DNA of 64,000 nucleotides from Phyllobacterium myrsinacearum (lineage in GTDB: Bacteria > Pseudomonadota > Alphaproteobacteria > Rhizobiales > Rhizobiaceae), in contig NZ_JACGXN010000001.1 in NCBI RefSeq assembly GCF_014138285.1, positions 857,314 to 921,313 of the forward strand, written 5' to 3'. The notes below the pieces were generated by a model, which was not told the origin of the DNA, did no database searches, and was given only the letters and a program-made list of their open reading frames with translations. The position numbers and the translations under genes are program-made. Of this stretch, positions 29,856 through 36,491 are shown piece after piece. The first letter of the stretch is position 1. Each line of letters opens with the position of its first letter.

Positions 29856-29879
29856 ACGTTTACGGAAACGTCAAAATTT
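29856..29879. promoter_or_regulatory. Second copy of the fatty-acid operon operator, upstream of nitronate monooxygenase
   Basis: 24 bases identical, in reverse orientation, to positions 15566-15589. The core is ACGTTT-ACGG-AAACGT with a TCAAAATTT arm on one side. It lies 20-43 bases before the ATG, so it would overlap the promoter. Confidence 0.7.
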
Positions 29880-29898
29880 GTTCCATGGGAGGAAAAAC

Positions 29899-30861
29899 AT
29901 GGCATTGCCCGAAATCCTGACGAAGAAGCTGCGCATTCCCGTTGTCGGTGCGCCGCTGTTCATCATTTCGCATCCGGCCCTCGTGCTGGCGCAATGCAAG
30001 GCCGGTATTGTCGGCTCCTTCCCCGCCCTGAATGCCCGCCCCGAGGCCCAGCTTGACGAATGGCTGGCCGAAATCACCGAGGGCCTGCGCGATCATGACG
30101 CCAAGAACCCGGACCGTCCGGCCGCACCGTTTGCCGTCAACCAGATCGTGCACCGTTCGAACAAGCGGCTTGAGCACGACCTTTCCATGTGCGTGAAATA
30201 CAAGGTTCCGATCGTCATTTCCTCCCTCGGCGCCGTGCCTGAAGTCAATGCCGCGATCCACTCCTATGGCGGTGTCGTGCTGCATGACATCATCAACAAC
30301 CGCCACGCCAACTCGGCCATCCGCAAGGGCGCGGACGGCCTGATCGCTGTTGCCGCCGGTGCCGGCGGCCATGCCGGTCCCCTCTCGCCCTTCGCGCTCA
30401 TTCAGGAAATCCGCGAATGGTTTGACGGCCCTCTGCTGCTCTCCGGCGCCATTGCCACGGGCAAGGCGGTTCTGGCGGCGCAGGCCATGGGCGCCGATCT
30501 TGCCTATATCGGCTCGCCCTTCATCGCCACGAAGGAAGCGCGCGCCGTCGACGCCTACAAGCAGATGATCGTTGATTCCGCTTCGTCAGACATCGTCTAT
30601 TCCAACTATTTCACCGGCATTCACGGCAATTATCTCAAGCCATCCATCATCAATTCGGGGATGGATGCCGACCACCTGCCGGAAGCGGACCCGTCCAAGA
30701 TGGATTTCGAAGCGGCAACCACCGGCGCCAAGGCCTGGAAAGATATCTGGGGTTGCGGCCAGGGCATCGGCGCGATCAAGGAAGTGACCGGCGCCGGCGA
30801 CTATATCGACCGGCTGGAACGCGAATACCGCGAAGCCAAGGCCAAAATCTGCGCCGCTTAG
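29899..30861 (+). CDS. Nitronate monooxygenase (2-nitropropane dioxygenase family)
   Basis: FMN-dependent TIM-barrel enzyme of 320 residues that oxidises alkyl nitronates. Key blocks are RIPVVGAPLFIISHPALVLAQCKAGIVGS, the GADGLIAVAAGAGGHAG phosphate-binding segment (catalytic-His region), and LAYIGSPFIAT. I chose the start at 29899 after GGGAGGAAA. Its promoter carries the operator also found at the acyl-CoA dehydrogenase operon, so it is probably induced under the same conditions. Confidence 0.9.
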   Translation: MALPEILTKKLRIPVVGAPLFIISHPALVLAQCKAGIVGSFPALNARPEAQLDEWLAEITEGLRDHDAKNPDRPAAPFAVNQIVHRSNKRLEHDLSMCVKYKVPIVISSLGAVPEVNAAIHSYGGVVLHDIINNRHANSAIRKGADGLIAVAAGAGGHAGPLSPFALIQEIREWFDGPLLLSGAIATGKAVLAAQAMGADLAYIGSPFIATKEARAVDAYKQMIVDSASSDIVYSNYFTGIHGNYLKPSIINSGMDADHLPEADPSKMDFEAATTGAKAWKDIWGCGQGIGAIKEVTGAGDYIDRLEREYREAKAKICAA

Positions 30862-31376
30862 AGCCTTTCCTTCTCATCCAGAACGATCTGCATGAATGTC
30901 AGGTCAAGCCATTTGCCGAATTTGGTTCCCACTTCAGGCAAATGGCCAACCGTCCGGAAACCCAGCTTTTCGTGCAGGCGGATCGACGCTGCGTTGCCGG
31001 ACTCGATACCGGCAACCATAACGTGCTTGCCCGCCTCCCGCGCCCTGTCGATCAGCGCGAGCATCAGGGCCTTGCCGATCCCGCCGCCGCGCGCTGCCTT
31101 ATGCACATAGACGGAATGCTCGACCGTGTGGCGATACCCGTCAAAGGCGCGCCAGTCGCCGAACGAGGCATAGCCGGTGACGTGCCCGGCATCATCGACG
31201 CTGACCAGCACGGGAAATCCCCTTGACTGCCGCTCATTGAACCACGCCGTGCGGTTCGAAAGATCGACCTGCGTTTCGTTCCAGATCGCCGTGGTGTTCA
31301 GCACCGCGTCGTTATAAATTTCGAGAATAACAGGAAGATCCGCCTCAACGGCCGCACGCACGATCACAACTTGCAT
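30858..31376 (-). CDS. GNAT family N-acetyltransferase, phosphinothricin acetyltransferase-like
   Basis: 172 residues. It has the PAT/Bar-like opening VRAAVEADLPVILEIYNDAVLNTTAIW, the acetyl-CoA loop HKAARGGGIGKALM, and the ending SIRLHEKLGFRTVGHLPEVGTKFGKWLDLTFMQ. It acetylates a small amine or an amino acid analogue; the exact substrate is open. It overlaps the convergent nitronate monooxygenase by 4 bases and is divergent from the XRE-cupin regulator, its probable regulator. Confidence 0.88.
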   Translation of the reverse strand: MQVVIVRAAVEADLPVILEIYNDAVLNTTAIWNETQVDLSNRTAWFNERQSRGFPVLVSVDDAGHVTGYASFGDWRAFDGYRHTVEHSVYVHKAARGGGIGKALMLALIDRAREAGKHVMVAGIESGNAASIRLHEKLGFRTVGHLPEVGTKFGKWLDLTFMQIVLDEKERL

Positions 31377-31407
31377 CCTTTTTCATGGTCTACTATAGTT
31401 TCACTAT
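31371..31407 (+). promoter_or_regulatory. Promoter with overlapping palindrome for a leaderless XRE-cupin mRNA
   Basis: TTGCAT (31371-31376), a 17-base spacer and TATAGT (31394-31399) form a good sigma70 promoter whose expected +1 falls on the ATG at 31406. ATAGT-TTC-ACTAT (31395-31407) is an inverted repeat over the -10 box and start codon. No ribosome site precedes the ATG, which fits a leaderless transcript. Confidence 0.5.
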
Positions 31408-31975
31408 GTCTCATAAAATAGACGATGTCGACGCGAAAATCGGCGCCCGCATCCGGATCGAGCGGGAGGCGCGCGGCTGGTCGCTGACGGAGCTGGCGGA
31501 AAAATCCGGCGTCTCGCGCGCCATGATCAACAAGGTGGAGCGCGGCCAGAGCAGCCCGACGGCCATGCTGATGGCGCGATTCTCCGGCGCCTTCGGCCTC
31601 AGCATGTCGACGCTGATGGCGCGTGCGGAAATGCAGGAAGGCCGATTGCTGCGCCACGGCGACCAGCCGCTATGGACCGACCCCGAGACCGGCTATATCC
31701 GCCGCCATGTCTCCCCCGCCTCCGACCTGCCCATGGATGTGGTACATGTCGACCTGCCGGCGAAGGCGCGCGTGGCGCTCCCCGCCTCCGCCTATGCCTT
31801 CCAGCGGCAATTGATCTGGATTTTGAGCGGCGTGCTTAGTTTTACCGAAGATGAAACGTTTCATCGGCTCGAAACCGGCGATTGCCTTGAACTCGGCGCA
31901 CCGCACGACTGCGTGTTTGCCAATGAGACGGATGAGCCCTGCCGCTATGCGGTGATCGTGCTGCGCCAAAGCTGA
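31406..31975 (+). CDS. XRE family HTH regulator with cupin domain
   Basis: 189 residues. The HTH (IGARIRIEREARGWSLTELAEKSGVSRAMINKVERGQSSPT) is at about 10-65, and a cupin sensor domain at about 110-185 (LSGVLSFTEDETFHRLETGDCLELGAPHDCVF). This type represses or activates its neighbour in response to a small molecule. It is divergent from the GNAT gene, so an acetyltransferase detoxification pair is likely. I chose ATG 31406 over 31385 because the promoter layout places +1 there. Confidence 0.88.
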   Translation: MSHKIDDVDAKIGARIRIEREARGWSLTELAEKSGVSRAMINKVERGQSSPTAMLMARFSGAFGLSMSTLMARAEMQEGRLLRHGDQPLWTDPETGYIRRHVSPASDLPMDVVHVDLPAKARVALPASAYAFQRQLIWILSGVLSFTEDETFHRLETGDCLELGAPHDCVFANETDEPCRYAVIVLRQS

Positions 31976-32000
31976 CGTGATCATTTGCATCGGCACGGTG

Positions 32001-32136
32001 CGTGGTTCGACAAGCTCACCATGAGGGAGAGCGAGGATTGCAGGGAGCTATATCCTGCAAGCTTGGAGATATTACGCGATCTCCCGCTAGCGTTGCAGCC
32101 CACCTCTCTCCCTCATGGTGAGCTTGTCGAACCACG
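32001..32136. repeat. REP-like element, paired inverted arms (copy B)
   Basis: Arms at 32001-32031 and 32106-32136 are perfect 31-base inverted repeats carrying CTCACCATGAGGGAGAG, separated by 74 bases. It lies between the XRE-cupin gene and tRNA-Thr. Confidence 0.85.
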
Positions 32137-32333
32137 AACCAAGCCAATGCCAACCACCATTTCCCAACATCCGGGCCCGCTGTCTCAAGCGGGAGGAAGC
32201 AGAGGGATTTTGGCGGCTAGCGGCAAAAGCTGGTATCACGAGGCTTGCAATCCTGATGCAATAACGCTATCAGGCGCGTCATCCCTTCGGCACATTTCGA
32301 TGGCCGGTTCGGGGATCGGGAAGTCCCTTCCCT

Positions 32334-32409
32334 GCCGCTTTAGCTCAGTTGGTAGAGCACATCATTCGTAATGATGGGGTCCTCGGTTCGATTCCGGGAA
32401 GCGGCACCA
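32334..32409 (+). tRNA. tRNA-Thr (anticodon CGU)
   Basis: Complete cloverleaf of 76 nt including encoded CCA. The acceptor GCCGCTT pairs with AAGCGGC. The D arm is GCTCAGTTGGTAGAGC, and the anticodon stem CATCA/TGATG encloses TTCGTAA, giving CGT (reads ACG, Thr). The T arm contains GGTTCGATTCC. The AT-rich ATPase cassette starts just after its 3' end. Confidence 0.95.
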
Positions 32410-32531
32410 TTCATTTTCAAAGGCACTCTTCAGTCAGAGGCATTTCACAAATGCCGATCCGAGCAACATGCCTCCATACCGAAATTCTCCCGTTGTTTGA
32501 TCAGCATACGTTCAATAATTGATGATCTTAA

Positions 32532-33599
32532 CTACCAATAGTGACTGTAACATCCTTGAGAGTTTCCACTTTCTATATGCTCTTCAAGTTTCACCCCCAC
32601 ATTCGCAAATTCAAAAATTCCTTTTGATTGCCACAACATAAGCCGCGATCCTTCATGTTTTTTTGTGACATGAGTTCGCCATGCTGTAGCTTGGTCTTTT
32701 ACTCTGACTGTTTGCGCAGGTTTGCCCATCGCCTTTATCTCGTTTTTGGGTATTCCCAAGACTATTCTACAACAGCATTCAAGAAGAAGATGGGCGCGAG
32801 GTTGACCTGGCCCAGCCTGAATGTTTTGAAGCGAAGAATAAAAGTTGGAGCCAATTGAGAAACGCGGAACATCGCTTAGGCTGATTGGTTGCCCATTAGC
32901 TTTTGAAAGTGTCAAGCAGCCAAACGAAATCGCGACGAACAAATCTTCATTTTTTTCCGCTGCATCCCAGTGTATTTCAGCAGGGACGAAGGTTTCGATA
33001 TCATCTATTCTATCGAGAAGGCGAACGTTCTGAGAGAGAGAAAAGGGCAATTCAATATCATCAGAGTTTCGCCCTTCAATTTCGATAATTTCCCCATTAA
33101 GCACCGTCGACAATGGTCCCATGTGCGGCAATGCTGACGCTACAAACGCAGCCTTGTCAGCATTCCGCGATTCGTAAAACGCTTGATTCATATAAACCAT
33201 CTTGCTGTGATTTATTATTGCGGGATGTTGTTGTTGCTGCGCGAGAATATCTGGTTGCAGCTCTATGGCATTACATTCCACTACCTCAGGATGCTGGTCG
33301 CCCCACAACTCCAAGCGAGCAAAGAGGCTTGTGTAGGATCGTACAATGTCATGGACTGCAAACACGTGCGATAGATTATATAATTCAAATAGCGCCTGCA
33401 GATCAGGCTCGATCGGCCAACATTGGCTGTCTGATAAAACTTCGTCCAAATTAGAGATTCTAAACAAACTCACTGGCGCGCCGCCATCAGCCATGCTGCT
33501 CCAATGGAGAACTCTCAGAATGATCTCGTGAACAGATTCCTCATTTGAGGCATAGGGAGGAACCGCGAACATGCCAGTGTCCATCAAAACAGGTATCAT
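32532..33599 (-). CDS. Unassigned protein, second gene of the ATPase cassette
   Basis: 355 residues that I do not recognise. It starts MIPVLMDTGMFAVPPY, a hydrophobic strand ending in Asp-Thr, as in some PIN-like folds. The middle is mixed alpha/beta and acidic. The last ~50 residues hold AWRTHVTKKHEGSRLML and FEFANVGVKLEEH, a compact Arg/His/Trp-rich segment that may be the catalytic or toxin-like part. Its ATG overlaps the stop of the ATPase gene by 4 bases (ATGA), so the two are translated together. Base composition is clearly more AT-rich than the flanks, a sign of transfer. Nuclease or effector function is only a hypothesis. Confidence 0.75.
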   Translation of the reverse strand: MIPVLMDTGMFAVPPYASNEESVHEIILRVLHWSSMADGGAPVSLFRISNLDEVLSDSQCWPIEPDLQALFELYNLSHVFAVHDIVRSYTSLFARLELWGDQHPEVVECNAIELQPDILAQQQQHPAIINHSKMVYMNQAFYESRNADKAAFVASALPHMGPLSTVLNGEIIEIEGRNSDDIELPFSLSQNVRLLDRIDDIETFVPAEIHWDAAEKNEDLFVAISFGCLTLSKANGQPISLSDVPRFSIGSNFYSSLQNIQAGPGQPRAHLLLECCCRIVLGIPKNEIKAMGKPAQTVRVKDQATAWRTHVTKKHEGSRLMLWQSKGIFEFANVGVKLEEHIESGNSQGCYSHYW

Positions 33600-35458
33600 C
33601 GGTCGATTTTCTTTTCGTTTATACGTTTTTTTGAGGCTGCTTCGATAATCTTTCGTGTTTCAATTTGGCTCTGCTCAAAAAAGTCCTTTGGCCAATCGAT
33701 CACTGCACCATATTTGGAGATTTTTACTTCACGACAGCTCGTCTCTCCTTCATGACGCTCAGTGAAGTAAATTTTGAGCATATTTTGAAGAACGTTTTCC
33801 TCCTCCTCAGCAATCCGTAATCTAAATCGATCAATCATGTATTCGCTATGAGTTTCAAGAATGCACTGTTTTCCGGATACTCCTACCGCGTAGAAAAAGT
33901 CCGCCAACCTAGCTTGAACTCGCGGATGGAGATGGAGCTCGGGTTGTTCAAACAGCATAAGCGAGCCTTTCTTGGCCAAGAGACAAGATACCACAATAGG
34001 TAAGACTTGACTGACACCGACCCCGACGTTGGTTAGATCGTGCTTTTTCGTGAGCCCCTCCGTAGTGACTTGTAGTTGATTGCCAAATACACCCTTTTCA
34101 GTTGCCGCTACACCAGTAGCGACGCCCAAATACTCGAGCCATTCACTCACAGCATTTCGAAGAGAAGAATACTTTAGATTTCTGACACTTCCCCCGGATT
34201 GAAGGTCAGCCGGTGATAGATACTGGATTTTCTTTTCGGAGTTTAAAAACAAAACAGCTGCCGTATGTTCGCCGCGATAACCCACAATAGCTGTATTTTC
34301 TAATGCCTCTAAAGGGTAAACTGGTTTAGGTTCGTTCCGCAGCGGCCCAAGATATTGGACACCATGCCTAAGAAACGCCATCAACATATCCACGCCGTCA
34401 TCGATAGTCTGCAGATAAACATAGTCGTGATCTGTACCTTCAAAAGAAAAGTGCAATAACAGCTCACGTTCTACTTCTATTTTTAATTGATCAAAGCCCT
34501 CCGGTGTCTCACGAATACCATTAATACCGACACCCAATCTTCGCCACGACGCATTAATCGCATCCCTTATCGTTTCGGCAGAAACAGTCTCTCCTTCAAT
34601 TGGAATTAACGACTTTCCAGCTTTCGTAAGCCATCCGTTTATCAGATGACTTATAGAAACCGGCAAGAATTTCCCCTCTAAATTGACGCTGGATAGTAAT
34701 GTAAAGCTTCCTCCAAAGAGCGCTTCCATCATCTCGAAGGCCCTCTTTTTTCCTTTGTTAAAATTTACTCTGATCATATCTGGTAAGAAATATTTCAGAG
34801 CCAAATGCGTAATTTGGCCGTCGGGTTTGTCTTTGAGTAAATCTGCTTCAGAAAGAGCATCCATTTCCACTTCAGCCCAGCGGATTTGTGTTTCTTCACC
34901 ATCCCAATAGGTATCAAAAGAACTTGGCGAATACGCGATATAGTAGTCTATAGAAGCCTCATTCTCCTTCGTTGGTGATCGTCGAACAAGAAACTTTGCT
35001 GCAGCAACAGTCGATTGCAATTGATCGGATTTTTCTATCAAATTTCCTGTAGTTTGAATTCGTGGCTCCCATCGAAACTTGCCAACGACATTTTCAATTT
35101 TTCCTCTTGTAAAAGACCAGTGCCGATGCGCAGCCCATTCTGGCCTATCAGTCGCAAAGGTGCCATCTAGCGCATCAGCCTCATAATCTAACTCGATATT
35201 AATCGCCCGAGGATCCGCGCTGTAATGGATCACATCATCAAACGTTCCGAGACGTACTAATGGGCCGTTTAATGCTAATGAACGGGAAGATGAGCCATAT
35301 TGCACTGTTTGCTTCAACATAAGAATGGATTGAATTACCGTACTTTTCCCACTGCTGTTCGAACCAGCGAATACTGTAATTGGTGATAACTTCATGGAAG
35401 TTTCATTTTTAAATGATTTGAATCCACCAATCGACCAATATTTAAGCATACGTAACAC
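33596..35458 (-). CDS. OLD/RecF-like AAA ATPase (DUF3696 type)
   Basis: 620 residues of the SMC/OLD-like ABC ATPase class. Residues 7-45 hold the FKSFKNETSMKLSPITVFAG opening and Walker A GSNSSGKST (32-40). Walker B LMLFEQPELHLHP is near residue 500, followed by the ETHSEYMIDRF block at about 535. The C-terminus (DWPKDFFEQSQIE) matches what I know of DUF3696 ATPases. No TOPRIM domain follows, unlike true OLD nucleases, so any nuclease or effector activity would have to come from the partner gene. AT-rich composition and the tRNA-adjacent position suggest an acquired cassette. Related ATPase pairs occur in phage-defence islands. Confidence 0.88.
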   Translation of the reverse strand: MLRMLKYWSIGGFKSFKNETSMKLSPITVFAGSNSSGKSTVIQSILMLKQTVQYGSSSRSLALNGPLVRLGTFDDVIHYSADPRAINIELDYEADALDGTFATDRPEWAAHRHWSFTRGKIENVVGKFRWEPRIQTTGNLIEKSDQLQSTVAAAKFLVRRSPTKENEASIDYYIAYSPSSFDTYWDGEETQIRWAEVEMDALSEADLLKDKPDGQITHLALKYFLPDMIRVNFNKGKKRAFEMMEALFGGSFTLLSSVNLEGKFLPVSISHLINGWLTKAGKSLIPIEGETVSAETIRDAINASWRRLGVGINGIRETPEGFDQLKIEVERELLLHFSFEGTDHDYVYLQTIDDGVDMLMAFLRHGVQYLGPLRNEPKPVYPLEALENTAIVGYRGEHTAAVLFLNSEKKIQYLSPADLQSGGSVRNLKYSSLRNAVSEWLEYLGVATGVAATEKGVFGNQLQVTTEGLTKKHDLTNVGVGVSQVLPIVVSCLLAKKGSLMLFEQPELHLHPRVQARLADFFYAVGVSGKQCILETHSEYMIDRFRLRIAEEEENVLQNMLKIYFTERHEGETSCREVKISKYGAVIDWPKDFFEQSQIETRKIIEAASKKRINEKKIDR

Positions 35459-35694
35459 TCCAGTTTACTGCGGCGGTAACCTCGCAGCATTCATACAATT
35501 TTCCCATAAACATTGAAATGCGGTGAAACTTTTATCTAAAATATTTCGACATTGAATAGGCATCCAAGATTGCCATAAATGCCCTAAAGTTGGCGCTGGT
35601 GTGCTTACCGAACTTCGTGGAGAACATCTCCATCCAACCCACCACTCTCATTTCCTCCCCACCCCTTTCACCTCCTCCCATTTCCCACTATGAT
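35459..35694. other. Non-coding edge of the AT-rich cassette
   Basis: Composition changes here from AT-rich to GC-rich. It probably contains the cassette promoter. I saw no copy of the tRNA-Thr 3' end that would mark an attachment site. Confidence 0.4.
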
Positions 35695-35910
35695 TCCCGG
35701 TGAGACCGGTCGAAATGGATTGGTCTTGGGGCTTCATAACCTCTCTCACGGCGGTCGGTGTCGACCGCAAAGGCACCTCCTCAGCCCTATGGCCGGGGAG
35801 GCCTCGGCGTATGTCCAGAGCTTCGGCTTAAAGGCCGTGGCGGTCGTCCGTGGGCGACTTATGAACTCCCCGGTCACCAGAGGATAAACCTCGGGTGGCC
35901 ACTTTCCTCG
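35695..35910 (+). ncRNA. Highly structured GC-rich segment: candidate leader RNA or small RNA
   Basis: Several strong hairpins occur in series: CGGTCG-GTGT-CGACCG at about 35753-35768, GTCGTCC/GGGCGAC around 35850, and a 3' hairpin (about 35874-35901) with stems GGTCACC/GGTGGCC and GAGG/CCTC around ATAAA. There is no ORF with a ribosome site. It ends about 20 bases before the ribosome site of the small membrane protein gene, so it may be that gene's 5' leader. The identity is unknown to me; it does not match riboswitch classes I can recall. Confidence 0.4.
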
Positions 35911-35928
35911 CGTGAAAAGGGAGTGCAC

Positions 35929-36255
35929 ATGAACGATTACAATTTCTGGTCAGACCTGCTCGATACGTTCCAATCCTCGCCGGACTGGATCAAGGCCGTG
36001 TGGCTGCTGATCCCGCCCGGTTTTCTGCTTGGTCTCGTGGCGCTCACGATGCGCTTCAGGATCGCAGCCAAACAGATGGACCAAAGCCCGAAGGGCGAGC
36101 TGATTTATTCGATCCATCGGGACATAAGAAATCAGCTGCATGTCGTCAGCCACATCCCCGTTACGGACGGCAACCCGGCCCTGCTCCTGCTTGATCCGCC
36201 TGCCAGCAGCGAACTTGCATCGCAAGAACCAAACCGCCTTGCGCCACCCGCTTGA
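35929..36255 (+). CDS. Small membrane protein, paralogue of the 45203-45514 gene
   Basis: 108 residues of unknown function. MNDYNFWSDLLDTF is followed by one transmembrane helix (WLLIPPGFLLGLVALTMRF). A cytoplasmic or periplasmic tail contains GELIYSIHRD and VVSHIPV, then LLLLDPP. The gene at 45514 shares the YNFW opening, the helix, SIHRD, VSH.P and LLLLDP, so the two are clearly homologous. AAAAGGGAG precedes the ATG. A highly structured segment lies directly upstream. Confidence 0.75.
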   Translation: MNDYNFWSDLLDTFQSSPDWIKAVWLLIPPGFLLGLVALTMRFRIAAKQMDQSPKGELIYSIHRDIRNQLHVVSHIPVTDGNPALLLLDPPASSELASQEPNRLAPPA

Positions 36256-36491
36256 GAGACTGTCAGAGCGTGTAAAATCGGCACTGCCAGACCCATGTGG
36301 GAGACCACCCGCATGGCCGTTGGCGGAACATATTGTCCGTAGCCGGGTAACACCATTTCCAGCGATTTGTTCCCGCATGCCTGTATTGAACAGACACAGG
36401 CTGGTTTGTTGGGGATAAAAGTCCGCCTTGCCTCGATATTGCCATGTTATGGAATAACTGCTCGCGAACGAAAACTGGCCCACGGGACCTG

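Noticed and set aside
35460-35760. Direct repeat of the tRNA-Thr 3' end as an attachment site for the ATPase cassette
   Set aside because: I looked for GGTTCGATTCC and GCGGCACCA past the cassette and found only a weak resemblance (GATTCCCGG near 35692), not a real repeat.
35690-35887. 65-codon frame inside the structured GC-rich segment
   Set aside because: No ribosome site, and the sequence is better explained by RNA hairpins than by coding.
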